From UBA5066 sp048500275 (lineage in GTDB: Bacteria; Acidobacteriota; Thermoanaerobaculia; UBA5066), in NCBI GenBank assembly GCA_048500275.1, contig JASNYI010000001.1, positions 248,001 through 312,000 of the forward strand: a stretch of 64,000 nt of DNA, in the 5' to 3' direction. Shown here piece by piece: positions 49,763 through 58,121 of the stretch (positions are counted from its first letter, which is position 1; every line of letters starts with the position of its first letter). The notes under the pieces were generated by a model. The model searched no databases and was not told the DNA's origin. It saw only the letters and a program-made list of their open reading frames with translations. The position numbers were made by a program, and so were the translations under genes.

Positions 49763-50449
49763 ATGCGAGCCGGGTCCAGGACGTCCCCGACCGTCTTCGT
49801 CGTCGACGACGACGAGGACGTTCGGACCGCGATCGCCCTCCTGATGAAGTCCGTACGCCTCCCGGCCCGGACCTTCGCCGGCGCGGGAGAGTTCCTCGAG
49901 GCGTGGCGCCCGGAGACGCCGGGCTGCCTCGTCCTCGACGTCCGGATGCCGGGAATGAGCGGGCTCGAGCTCCAGGCGCTCCTGAAGGAACGCGGGGCGG
50001 CGATCCCGATCGTCTTCCTGAGCGGGCACGGGGACATCCCGATGGCGCTCCGGGCCGTCCGGAGCGGGGCGCTCGACTTCCTCGAGAAGCCGTTCCGCGA
50101 CCAGACCCTCATCGACACCGTCCACGCCGCACTCGACGAGGACGACGCCCGGCGCCGCCGTCGGGACGACAGGGAAAGGCTCCTCGCCCTCGTCGGCTCC
50201 ATGAGCCCCCGCGAAGCCGAGGTCGCCGACCTCGTCGTGGACGGGCTCTCCAGCCCCGAGATCGCGAAAAGGCTGAGGCTCAGCCCGCGAACGGTCGAGA
50301 TGCACCGCGCCCGGCTCATGCGCCGGCTCGGCGTCGAGAGCGTCGCCGAGCTGACGCGGCTCATCCTCGAGGCACGCGTCCTGTCCGGGCCGGCGTCCTC
50401 ACCGTCGAGCCGGAAACGTCCCGGCCGGCGGCCGGCAGCTCGAGGATGA
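49763..50449 (+). CDS. FixJ-type two-component response regulator
   Basis: 228 aa. Receiver domain residues 8-125 (VFVVDDDEDVRTAI; phosphoacceptor Asp59 in LVLDVRMPGMSG; Lys in EKPF). LuxR-type helix-turn-helix about residues 145-205 (SPREAEVADLVVDGLSSPEI, SPRTVEMHRARLMRRLGV). GAGAGGAG precedes the ATG. The kinase partner lies opposite with overlapping 3' ends. Targets unknown; upstream MscS gene is on the same strand and may be co-transcribed. Confidence 0.92.
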   Translation: MRAGSRTSPTVFVVDDDEDVRTAIALLMKSVRLPARTFAGAGEFLEAWRPETPGCLVLDVRMPGMSGLELQALLKERGAAIPIVFLSGHGDIPMALRAVRSGALDFLEKPFRDQTLIDTVHAALDEDDARRRRRDDRERLLALVGSMSPREAEVADLVVDGLSSPEIAKRLRLSPRTVEMHRARLMRRLGVESVAELTRLILEARVLSGPASSPSSRKRPGRRPAARG

Positions 50450-51629
50450 AGAGCGCCCCCCTGCGCGGCCGGTCGGGGGCGCAGACGAGCCGGCCGCCGT
50501 GCGCCTCGGCGAAAGTACGGCAGAGCCTCAGGCCGAGCCCCGTACCGTCCGACTTCGTCGTGAAGTAGGCGTCGAAGATCCGGCCGCGCACGGCCGGGTC
50601 GACGCCCGGGCCGCTGTCGTCGACCTCGACCCGCGCGACGGCCGGTCCGGTCCGGACCCGGACCTCGACCGTTCTCCGGAGCGGCCGCACCGCGGCGATC
50701 GCCTCGATCGCGTTCCGCACGAGGTTCAGGAGGAGGAGCTCCATCTGGCCCCGGTCCGCGGTGACGACGACGGGCCCCTTCGGCCGCACGAGGCGCAGGA
50801 TGACGTCGGCGCGGCGCGCCTCGGGCTCGACGAGATCGCAGACATCGCGCGCCACCGCGGCGAGGTCGAGGGGTTCCTGCGCCCGCGACTCGGGTCTCAG
50901 GACCTGGCGCATCGCCCGGACGACGTCGGCCGCCCGCTCGGCGAGGGCGACGCTCCGGACGAGGGCCTCGCGCGCGTCCTTCCTCCCCGACGGGCCGGAG
51001 TCGAGGAACCGGAGCGCCGCCTGCGCGTTCGCGCTGAGCGCCGCGAGCGGCTGGTTCAGCTCGTGGGCGAGCGACGAGGCGAACTCGGTCAGCGCGGCCC
51101 GGACCTGCGCTTCCCGGGCCGAGGCCTCGCGCGCCTGCCGTCCCTTCTCGGCCGAGACCGGGACCGTCACGTCGCGGTAGGTGCCGATCACCCGGAGCGC
51201 TCGGCCGTCCTGCCCGCGGGCGATGACCATGCCCGACGCCTGCACGTAGATCCAGTCCGGACCCTTCAGCCGCCTGTAGAAATTCTGGAACCTCTCCGTC
51301 TCGCCCCGGAGCGCCCGGTCGACGGCCGCGCTCGCGAGAGCGAGGTCGTCCGGGTGGGCCGTCTCGAACCAGTCGTCCGCCGAGGTCAGCTTGACGGTCG
51401 CGACGGGCTCCGTTGCCCGGGAGCCGGCCTTGAAGTACCGCACCGCGCCCGACACGACGTCCCAGTCGAAGATACCGGCGTCCAGAAGCTCGAAGGCCGC
51501 GAGCAGGCGCTCGGTCAGCGCGGCGCGTTCGTCGAGATCCGGCGGGACGGAAGGGACCGGCGCCGGCGGCGCGGTGCTGCCGGCGGGATGCCGTTCCGCC
51601 AGCGCGCGTCTCCGGCGCAGCGTCGCCAT
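50361..51629 (-). CDS. PAS-domain sensor histidine kinase (FixL-like)
   Basis: 422 aa from ATG 51629 (GAGG upstream); a TTG start at 51641 adds four residues and was not preferred. One PAS domain (about residues 40-150, FDWDVVSGAVRYFK, YRRLKGPDWIYVQASGMVIA), a HisKA box with phosphoacceptor His (SSLAHELNQPLAALSANAQA), then HATPase motifs (LLLNLVRNAIEAIAA, DDSGPGVDP, TKSDGTGLGLRLCR). No haem-binding signature can be claimed for the PAS. No membrane segment, so cytosolic. Its last 89 nt overlap the 3' end of the FixJ-type gene. Confidence 0.9.
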   Translation of the reverse strand: MATLRRRRALAERHPAGSTAPPAPVPSVPPDLDERAALTERLLAAFELLDAGIFDWDVVSGAVRYFKAGSRATEPVATVKLTSADDWFETAHPDDLALASAAVDRALRGETERFQNFYRRLKGPDWIYVQASGMVIARGQDGRALRVIGTYRDVTVPVSAEKGRQAREASAREAQVRAALTEFASSLAHELNQPLAALSANAQAALRFLDSGPSGRKDAREALVRSVALAERAADVVRAMRQVLRPESRAQEPLDLAAVARDVCDLVEPEARRADVILRLVRPKGPVVVTADRGQMELLLLNLVRNAIEAIAAVRPLRRTVEVRVRTGPAVARVEVDDSGPGVDPAVRGRIFDAYFTTKSDGTGLGLRLCRTFAEAHGGRLVCAPDRPRRGALFILELPAAGRDVSGSTVRTPARTGRVPRG

Positions 51630-51872
51630 GGACGGCCTCAACGCGGCCCCCGTCGGCGGAGCGGCTCGCGGGGCCGGCCCGGGCGGGCCGGCTCACGTGG
51701 CGTCGGGAATCGAGCCATGGCTGGCGGAATTCTGCACCGGCCCGGCCTGCGCCGCGAGTGGGCGGCGCCCCGACCGCCGAACCCGAAGCGAGGCGTGCCG
51801 CAGGAGTCGCGGAGCATCGTGATCCTCCGTTCGCGTCGGGGCGGCCTCCCTCACGCCGGGCCGGATCGCATC

Positions 51873-51890
51873 TACCGTAGAGATACGATA
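51873..51890 (+). promoter_or_regulatory. 18-nt element upstream of fdhD, shared with the AOR/cytochrome promoter
   Basis: TACCGTAGAGATACGATA ends 15 bp before the fdhD ATG. The same element, with 16 of 18 bases identical (TACCGTAGAGTTACTATA), lies at 55184-55201 between the cytochrome and ferredoxin genes. No third copy was seen by eye. It may be a regulator site plus a -10 region (TACGAT/TACTAT). Confidence 0.55.
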
Positions 51891-51905
51891 CCGTCCGGAG
51901 GGACG

Positions 51906-52769
51906 ATGGCGGGACGCAGCGAGGACCACGAGCCGCGGCCGGATCGGGACGCCCTTCTCTCCGAGGCCGGCGCGCCGCCGCTCCGGACGCTCCTCTACGA
52001 GGAGTTCCGCGGCGGCGCGCGACGACAGGTGGAAGCGTCGGTCATCGCCGAGACCGCGGTCGTCCTCAACGTCAACGGCGTCCCCTGGTTCTCCTTCCTC
52101 TGCACGCCGAGGGACCTCGGAGCGCTCGCCGTCGGCTTCCTCTTCAACGAGGGGATCGTCTCGTCGCGAGACGAGGTCGTCTCTCTCAGCGTCTGCGCGC
52201 GCGGCGAGAACGTCGACGTCTGCCTCGACCGGCCCGTGCCGCCACCGACTGTCTGGCAGCGGACCTCCGGCTGCGGAGGGGGCGTGACGACGACCGGCGC
52301 GGCGGGCGGGGAGGGTCCGGCCCTGGCCGGCGGCCCCGCCCCCTGCGAGGCCGAACCGTTCACGCCCGCCGAGATCGGCCGCCTCGCCGAGGACCTCCTC
52401 TGCCACCAGGAGCTCTACGGGGCCTCGGGCGGTGTCCATCTCTCGGCTTTGAGCGACGGCGAGCGCTTCGTGGCGACGGCCGAGGACATCGGGCGCCACA
52501 ACACGCTCGACAAGCTCGCCGGCCTCTGCCTCCTCGACGGGGTCGGCCCGCGCCGCCGCGCGATCGCGACGACGGGGCGCGTCAGCTCGGAGATGATCCA
52601 GAAGGCGCGGCGGATCGGCGTCTCCCTCGTCGTCTCGCGCACGTCGCCGACGGCACGCTCCGTCGACCTCGCCGAGCGCTGGGGGATCACGCTCGTCGGA
52701 TACGCCCGCCGCGACCGCTTCCTCGCCTACGCGGGCGCCGAGCGGATCGCGGCGGACGGAAAGCCCTGA
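51906..52769 (+). CDS. fdhD: FdhD-type sulfurtransferase for molybdenum/tungsten enzymes
   Basis: 287 aa; ATG at 51906 after GGAGGG. Known FdhD proteins deliver sulfur to the metal cofactor of formate dehydrogenase. Blocks ETAVVLNVNGVPWFSFLCTP, LAVGFLFNEGI, ATAEDIGRHNTLDKLAG, ATTGRVSSEMIQKA and LVVSRTSPT are all typical. The catalytic loop is TSGCGGG: Cys123 corresponds to the essential Cys, but the second Cys of the usual C-x-x-C loop is Gly. No formate dehydrogenase is in the window; the neighbouring AOR-type enzyme is the likely client (inference). Confidence 0.93.
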   Translation: MAGRSEDHEPRPDRDALLSEAGAPPLRTLLYEEFRGGARRQVEASVIAETAVVLNVNGVPWFSFLCTPRDLGALAVGFLFNEGIVSSRDEVVSLSVCARGENVDVCLDRPVPPPTVWQRTSGCGGGVTTTGAAGGEGPALAGGPAPCEAEPFTPAEIGRLAEDLLCHQELYGASGGVHLSALSDGERFVATAEDIGRHNTLDKLAGLCLLDGVGPRRRAIATTGRVSSEMIQKARRIGVSLVVSRTSPTARSVDLAERWGITLVGYARRDRFLAYAGAERIAADGKP

Positions 52770-52776
52770 CGTCGGG

Positions 52777-54525
52777 TCAATAGAACCAGTAGAGAGAGAG
52801 CTTGTACGCCTGCCAGACATGCGTCGCCGCGGGGAGCGAGTCCCTGAGGCCCGGCCCCGGGATCAGGTACGTCGCGAGCGCCTGGACGTAGAGGTTCTGG
52901 TTGACCATCCACTGGAGCGTCGGCGTCACCTCGTTGCCGAGGTGCGACGAGGCGTAGGCCGGAAGGGCCCGCTGTCCGCCGAGGTTGTTCAGCGTGTCGG
53001 CTCTGTAGTCGTACATGTCGACGGAGAGGTCCAGCCCCGGCTTCGGCTTCACGCTCAGCTCGACGCGGTGGACCCGCAGGTTCCGTCCGCGCGCCACCTG
53101 GGTCATCGCCATCCCGTGCAGCCAGTCGCGCTGGACGCCCCCCGTCATCGTGTCGAACCGCTCGTACGTCGCCGTCGACGGGTCGTCGCCGCTCAGGACC
53201 GAGTAGCGGTAGAGCGCCGCCGGCCGCCCGGCGGTCTTCGTGAAGGCGTAGCCCGCCCAGACGCCCCAGCCGTCGGCCGACATGTCGAGGCTCGTCGACC
53301 ACTGGTGCGCCCACTCCGCCTCGAGCCAGAGGCCCGGGACGCCGAACGCCGAGGTCCAGCGGACCCGCGGGTTGACCGCCCGCAGCCCCTCCCGCGGGGC
53401 CGTCGCCCCGCCGGGGAGGAGGTAGGTCCCCTCCGAGGAGGGGATCGCGACGAAGGCGAGAGAGGCGTCGATCCGGCGGGAGTCGGACCAGGTCGCGTTC
53501 ACGCCCGCGTACGCCGTCTTCGTGTCGCTCGCCGGGAGCTCGTTGGCGCGGGCGTAGAAGCCGCGGAGGCCGAAGCGGTCCCGCTGCCACTCGGCGTCGA
53601 CGACGAGGTCGTAGGCGTTGCGCGGCGAGAGGTCGGTCGCGGCGCGGTCCCCCGCGTTCGTCGCTCCGAGGACGTGCCCCATGAGGAAGTTCCGGTTCAG
53701 CGAGAACTTCTGCCGCCCGGCGGAGAGCTTGAACGAGCTCCGCGAGGAGGGGGGCGCGAAGACGAGCCCGCCGTAGAGGTCCTCCACCTCGCCGTGGCCG
53801 CGGGAGCTGTCGGTCGAGAAGGCGTCGAGGCCGAACGTCCCGCTGAAGACGTACGACGCCGCCCCGAAGAGGTACGCCGGCGAGCGGCCGAGGCCGACGA
53901 TTCCGCCGACGCCGACCTCCATCCCGTACTCCATGTGCGCGAGCGTCGTCTCCATCCCGGCGTTCCCGACGAACGCCCCGGGGTTCCCGAGCCACGGGCT
54001 CCGGTCGACGTAGGCGCCCGCCGACGGGTTGACGATCAGCTTGAGCATCCCCTTCTCGTCCTTCCAGAGGAGGGGGAGCTGGCCGGCCGCGCCGGTCGCG
54101 AGCGCCCCGGCCTTCGCCGGCTCGGGCTTCGGCTCGGCGCCGAGGAGCGTCACGAGGAGGGCGATCGTCACCTCGCCGCCGCCCGTCGTCGAGTAGAGCC
54201 GGACCTCGACGTCCCTCACGAAGGAGAGGCGCCTCACGCTCGCGGCGGCGACGTCCGTCCGGAACTGGCTGAAGAGGCTCCCGGACCGGATCCCGAAGGC
54301 GTCGGCGATCTCCGTGCGCCGCGTCTCGTTCGCCGCTTCGTCGGCGCCCGGGTTCCGGAGGTGGACGTAGACCCGCGAGACCTGGAACCCGTCGGCCTGC
54401 GCCGCGGAGATCCGGTGCGCGGCGGAGGGGTCCGCGTCGGCGGCCCGCTCCTGGGCGAGCGCGGCGGCGGGAAGGAAGGCTGCAAGGAGGGCGAGGAGGG
54501 CCGCGGCCCCGCCGGACCTCCTCAT
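52777..54525 (-). CDS. outer-membrane barrel coupled to an octahaem cytochrome
   Basis: 582 aa. ATG at 54525 overlaps the cytochrome stop (ATGA). Signal peptide (LLALLAAFLPAAALAQ), then a periplasmic region of about 120 residues (FQVSRVYVHLRNPGADEAAN), then a large barrel ending LYWFY, with porin-like strands (FKLSAGRQKFSLNRNFLMGH, RVHRVELSVKPKPGLDLSVD). The sequence style is that of alginate-export/porin-like proteins. Co-translation with a multihaem cytochrome raises the idea of a porin-cytochrome pair. No direct proof in sequence. Confidence 0.78.
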   Translation of the reverse strand: MRRSGGAAALLALLAAFLPAAALAQERAADADPSAAHRISAAQADGFQVSRVYVHLRNPGADEAANETRRTEIADAFGIRSGSLFSQFRTDVAAASVRRLSFVRDVEVRLYSTTGGGEVTIALLVTLLGAEPKPEPAKAGALATGAAGQLPLLWKDEKGMLKLIVNPSAGAYVDRSPWLGNPGAFVGNAGMETTLAHMEYGMEVGVGGIVGLGRSPAYLFGAASYVFSGTFGLDAFSTDSSRGHGEVEDLYGGLVFAPPSSRSSFKLSAGRQKFSLNRNFLMGHVLGATNAGDRAATDLSPRNAYDLVVDAEWQRDRFGLRGFYARANELPASDTKTAYAGVNATWSDSRRIDASLAFVAIPSSEGTYLLPGGATAPREGLRAVNPRVRWTSAFGVPGLWLEAEWAHQWSTSLDMSADGWGVWAGYAFTKTAGRPAALYRYSVLSGDDPSTATYERFDTMTGGVQRDWLHGMAMTQVARGRNLRVHRVELSVKPKPGLDLSVDMYDYRADTLNNLGGQRALPAYASSHLGNEVTPTLQWMVNQNLYVQALATYLIPGPGLRDSLPAATHVWQAYKLSLYWFY

Positions 54526-55124
54526 CCCTTCTTCGCCTCGGCGACCTTCCCGAGGTCGTGCGCCGTCCCGTGGCAGCTGCCGCACGCGGCGTCGGCCTTC
54601 ACCATCTCCGGCGGGTGCGGCGATCCGTGGCAGTGCGCGCAGCCCTGCGTCTTCCCGTGCTCCTTCTGGTGGCAGAGGACGCAGCGGAGCGGCTTGTGCC
54701 GGCTCTTCGTCGCCGTCAGCGCCGCGAGCGCGGCGTCGTGGCAGGCGCCGCAGTGCGCGGGCGGCACGTCGAGCCCGTACCTCACCTCGCGGGGGCGATG
54801 GGCCGTGTGGCATCGGGCGCAGTCGGTCGCGGCCATCGCCGCCCCGTGCCCCTCGTGGCAGCTGGCGCACGAAGGGGCCCTCTCGTCCCCCTTGGGCGGG
54901 TGCGCCTCGCCGTGGCAGTCGGCGCAGGCGAGCCCCGCGTGGGCGCCGCCGGGCGCCCCGATCGCCTTGGCCGCATCCGCATGACACTTGACGCAGGACG
55001 TGGGCTTCGGCTTCATCGCGTTCTTCGCCGGCGCGGCCGCCGTCAGCGCGAGCGCGACCCCGAAGAGCCCGCCGAGCACGAAGAGCTTCCCGACCGTTCC
55101 GCCGATCCGCGCGACTCTCTCCAT
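54522..55124 (-). CDS. octahaem c-type cytochrome
   Basis: 200 aa. Signal peptide or anchor (LFVLGGLFGVALALTAAAPA), then eight CxxCH haem-binding motifs in 150 residues: CVKCH, CADCH, CASCH, CARCH, CGACH, CVLCH, CAHCH and CGSCH. The close packing is typical of periplasmic electron wires. Several extra His are available as sixth ligands. It is transcribed away from the ferredoxin/AOR genes and co-translated with the outer-membrane barrel. Haem attachment needs a Ccm/Ccs system not seen here. Confidence 0.93.
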   Translation of the reverse strand: MERVARIGGTVGKLFVLGGLFGVALALTAAAPAKNAMKPKPTSCVKCHADAAKAIGAPGGAHAGLACADCHGEAHPPKGDERAPSCASCHEGHGAAMAATDCARCHTAHRPREVRYGLDVPPAHCGACHDAALAALTATKSRHKPLRCVLCHQKEHGKTQGCAHCHGSPHPPEMVKADAACGSCHGTAHDLGKVAEAKKG

Positions 55125-55183
55125 CTCCTCACCTCCCGCCGGGCGTCCGGGCAGCTGCGACGCCGTTTCGGCCGCCTCGGCGT

Positions 55184-55201
55184 TACCGTAGAGTTACTAT
55201 A
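55184..55201 (+). promoter_or_regulatory. second copy of the 18-nt element, with overlapping TATAAT
   Basis: TACCGTAGAGTTACTATA, 16/18 identical to the copy at 51873. GTTAC occurs twice, 10 bp apart (55183 and 55193), and TATAAT (55198-55203) could be the -10 for the ferredoxin gene. The element lies between the divergent cytochrome and ferredoxin genes and could serve both. Confidence 0.55.
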
Positions 55202-55225
55202 ATGCCGGATGGCCCCCGCGGGGAC

Positions 55226-55243
55226 GCGCGGCCCCGGCCGCGC
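55226..55243 (+). other. hairpin in the ferredoxin mRNA leader
   Basis: GCGCGGCC-CC-GGCCGCGC forms a perfect 8-bp stem downstream of the presumed transcription start and 28 bp before the ATG. Could affect mRNA stability or initiation. The tiny loop makes a cruciform or strong stem possible. Confidence 0.3.
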
Positions 55244-55270
55244 CGCGGCGCCTGAAGGGACGAGACGACG

Positions 55271-55951
55271 ATGAGCGACGAACGCGATCCTTCCCCCGCT
55301 CCGCTGTCGCGGCGCCAGCTCCTGTCGGGCGCCGCGTCGCTCGCGGCCCTCGCCGCCCTCGGCGTCCCGTTCCGGCTCGACGGCGACACCCTCGTCATCC
55401 CGAACTCGGGAGGCTTCCTCCTCGTCGACCTGAAGAAGTGCCAGGGGTGCGGCACCTGCATGATGGCCTGCTCCCTCGCGCACACGGGCGTGGCCTCCAA
55501 CTCGCTCGCCCGCATCCAGATCGTCCAGGACTCGTTCCTCGACTTCCCGAACGACATCTTCATGGCGGCCTGCCGCCAGTGCGAAGGCGCCCCGTGCGTG
55601 AAGGTCTGCCCCACGGGGGCGAACCACGCCGAGCCGAAGTTCGGGAACGTCAGGATGGTCGACGTGGAGAAGTGCATCGGCTGCAGGCTCTGCCACGCCC
55701 GATGCCCGTACGTCCCCGCGCGGCTCCAGTGGAACGCGGCGACCAGGAAGTCGCAGAAGTGCGACCTCTGCGCGGACACGCCCTTCCTCGGCGAGAAGGG
55801 GGGCCCGGGCGGGACGCAGACCTGCGCGAAGGTCTGCCCGATGAACGCGATCGCCTTCACGGCGAAGATGCCCGACCAGGCGACGGAGAGCTCCTACGAG
55901 ACGAACCTCCGCGGCAAGGCCTGGAAACGTCTCGGCATGACGACCGAGTGA
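55271..55951 (+). CDS. Tat-exported ferredoxin-like subunit with four 4Fe-4S clusters
   Basis: 226 aa. LSRRQLLSGAASLAALAAL is a twin-arginine signal. The mature part has 16 Cys in four groups: CQGCGTCMMAC, CRQCEGAPCVKVC, CIGCRLCHARC and CDLC...CAKVC, enough for four cubane clusters. It resembles the electron-transfer subunit next to AOR-type enzymes, as in E. coli YdhY beside YdhV. Tat export of this subunit implies the AOR partner may travel with it, as it has no signal of its own. The AOR gene follows after 25 bp. Confidence 0.88.
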   Translation: MSDERDPSPAPLSRRQLLSGAASLAALAALGVPFRLDGDTLVIPNSGGFLLVDLKKCQGCGTCMMACSLAHTGVASNSLARIQIVQDSFLDFPNDIFMAACRQCEGAPCVKVCPTGANHAEPKFGNVRMVDVEKCIGCRLCHARCPYVPARLQWNAATRKSQKCDLCADTPFLGEKGGPGGTQTCAKVCPMNAIAFTAKMPDQATESSYETNLRGKAWKRLGMTTE

Positions 55952-55976
55952 ACGCGGGGACGCGGGGAGAGAACCG

Positions 55977-58112
55977 ATGGCCCTCAACGGATACGCCGGC
56001 AAGATCCTCGTCCTCGACCTGACGAACCGGAAGGTCTCGACGCTCGACACCGCGAAGTACCGCCGCTGGGGCGGCGGGCACGGCCTCGGCTCGGCGCTCT
56101 TCTGGGAGCGCTGCAAGGACAAGACGATCCGGGACGGGCGCCACCCGGCGAACGTCTGCATCGTCACGACCTCCCCGTTCTGCGGGACGATCACGCCCGC
56201 CGGCGGAGGGCGCTGCGAGGTCGTCGGCGTCGGCGTCGGGCAGGACCCGTTCTCCTGGTACACCCGCTCCGGGTTCGGCGGCCGCTTCTCGACGATGCTC
56301 AAGTACGCCGGCTGGGACGCCGTCGTCATCGAGGGGAAGGCCGACACGCCCGTCTGGGTCGACGTCCGGAACCGGAAGGTCGAGATCCGCGACGCCACGG
56401 ACCTCTGGGGGAAGGACACCTGGACGACCCAGCTCGAGATCTGGGCCAGGGTCGGCGTCCCCCGCGGGGCCAAGCGGCGCTGGAAGGACCTGAACGCGAA
56501 CGTCGACGAGGCGATGGAGGCCGCGACGGACCAGGGGCGGACGACGCAGAAGCCGGCGGTCCTGACGATCGGCCCCGCGGGCGAGAACCTGACGAGCGCC
56601 GGGTGCCTGATCCACGACGCCGGCAACGGCGCCGGGCAGGGGGGCTTCGGCGCCGTCTGGGGCTCGAAGAACCTGAAGGCGATCAGCGTCCTCGGCACGG
56701 GCTCGATCCCCGTCGCGGACCCGATGGCGCTCCTGAAGGCCCGCGTCGTCATGAAGGAGAAGTACGCGACCGACGTCGACGCCCCCGACTTCTGGGGCTG
56801 GACGAAGGTCGGCGGCCCGCCGAAGCCGCTCTTCATGACGGCCGCGCCGACGATCGACCGCCGGCCGCAGTCGTGCCAGGGGTGCATGGCGGGCTGCCGC
56901 TCCCGCTTCTCCGTCGGCTACGGCAACGAGTCGACCTGCCAGGAGACCGCCTGGTACATCTCGGCCATCCGCCGCGTCGCCAAGTCGGCGCAGGAGGTCT
57001 CCGAGATCAACATGAAGGCGGCGGACATCGTCCAGAAGTACGGCTACAACTCGTTCCTCTTCCAGACGGGGCTCCACTGGCTCGAGCACCTCCACGAGAC
57101 GGGCGAGCTGGGGCCGGGGAAGAAGATCCCGTCGAACCTCCCGTGGGAGAAGTACGGGACGCTCGAGTTCGCCGAGAAGCTGATCCACGCCTTCTCCCAC
57201 AAGGAGGACATCGGCAGGGACCTCGCCGACGGCTGGGTCCAGGCGGCGCGGAAGTGGGGGCGCGGGAAGGACCTCGAGGACGGGCACCTGCAGTTCTCCT
57301 ACTGGGGGATGGCCGAGCACGGCTACGACCCGCGCGCCGAGCTGGAGTGGGGCTACGGGAGCATCCTCGGCGACCGCGACTGCAACGAGCACTGCTTCAA
57401 CGTCATCTTCACGAACGTCAACGCCGCCTTCGCCTACGCGCTCCCGATGCGGCTCGAGGCGAAGGAGCTCGTCGACGTCATCGCGGCGAAGCTCTCCCCC
57501 TACGCCAAGGGACGGCCCGAGGTGCTCGACTTCGGCGACGGGAACATGTACTCCGAGGCCGTCGCGCAGCTCGTGAGGTGGCACCGCCACTACACCCGCT
57601 TCTGGAAGCAGTCGGCCCTACTCTGCGACCTGAAGTGGCCCGACTTCTACAACACGAACGTGCCGGGCAGCGAGGGGGCGACGGCTTCCCCGGACGCCGG
57701 CGAGCAGGTCTTCTGGAACGCCGTCACCGGCGACAGGCTGACGTTCGAGGACGGAATCGAGCTCGGCCGGCGCATCTGGAACCTCGACAACGCGATCTGG
57801 ACGCTCCAGGGGCGCCACCGGGACATGGTCCACTTCGCCCCGTACGTCTACGAGACGAAGTACGAGAAGGGAGAGCTCTTCCCCTTCTACATGTGGCCCT
57901 GCCGCGACGAGAAGGGCGAGTGGGCCTACACCGACGTCATGGGCCGGAAGCTCGACAGGGCGAAGTTCGAGGAGTGGAAGACGGTCTACTACGGCCTCGA
58001 GGGGTGGGACGCGAAGACCGGCTGGCCGAAGCGGAGCACCCTCGAGAAGATGGACATGGCCTTCGTCGCCGACGAGCTCGCGAAGGCCGGCCGCATCGGG
58101 GCCGAGGCCTAG
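55977..58112 (+). CDS. aldehyde ferredoxin oxidoreductase (AOR) family enzyme
   Basis: 711 aa. Binds a tungsten or molybdenum bis-pyranopterin and one 4Fe-4S cluster. N-terminal AOR domain (about 1-215; GYAGKILVLDLTNRKVST, WGGGHGLGSALFWER), then cluster Cys 300, 303 and 307 in SCQGCMAGC. The distal Cys is provided by DRDCNEHCFN (469/473). No signal peptide; the Tat-bearing ferredoxin could carry it out. It is closer to the YdhV-like than to the archaeal aldehyde-oxidising members in context. Substrate unknown. Confidence 0.9.
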   Translation: MALNGYAGKILVLDLTNRKVSTLDTAKYRRWGGGHGLGSALFWERCKDKTIRDGRHPANVCIVTTSPFCGTITPAGGGRCEVVGVGVGQDPFSWYTRSGFGGRFSTMLKYAGWDAVVIEGKADTPVWVDVRNRKVEIRDATDLWGKDTWTTQLEIWARVGVPRGAKRRWKDLNANVDEAMEAATDQGRTTQKPAVLTIGPAGENLTSAGCLIHDAGNGAGQGGFGAVWGSKNLKAISVLGTGSIPVADPMALLKARVVMKEKYATDVDAPDFWGWTKVGGPPKPLFMTAAPTIDRRPQSCQGCMAGCRSRFSVGYGNESTCQETAWYISAIRRVAKSAQEVSEINMKAADIVQKYGYNSFLFQTGLHWLEHLHETGELGPGKKIPSNLPWEKYGTLEFAEKLIHAFSHKEDIGRDLADGWVQAARKWGRGKDLEDGHLQFSYWGMAEHGYDPRAELEWGYGSILGDRDCNEHCFNVIFTNVNAAFAYALPMRLEAKELVDVIAAKLSPYAKGRPEVLDFGDGNMYSEAVAQLVRWHRHYTRFWKQSALLCDLKWPDFYNTNVPGSEGATASPDAGEQVFWNAVTGDRLTFEDGIELGRRIWNLDNAIWTLQGRHRDMVHFAPYVYETKYEKGELFPFYMWPCRDEKGEWAYTDVMGRKLDRAKFEEWKTVYYGLEGWDAKTGWPKRSTLEKMDMAFVADELAKAGRIGAEA

Positions 58113-58121
58113 GAGGCGGCC

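Noticed and set aside
51200..51629. PAS domain of the kinase as a haem-bound oxygen sensor like FixL
   Set aside because: No clear proximal haem His in the expected FixL context; only the kinase/regulator homology supports the FixL/FixJ naming.
55226..55243. GC palindrome in the ferredoxin leader as a riboswitch
   Set aside because: A simple 8-bp stem with no conserved core. A molybdenum-cofactor riboswitch would need a much larger structure, which is not visible in the short leader.
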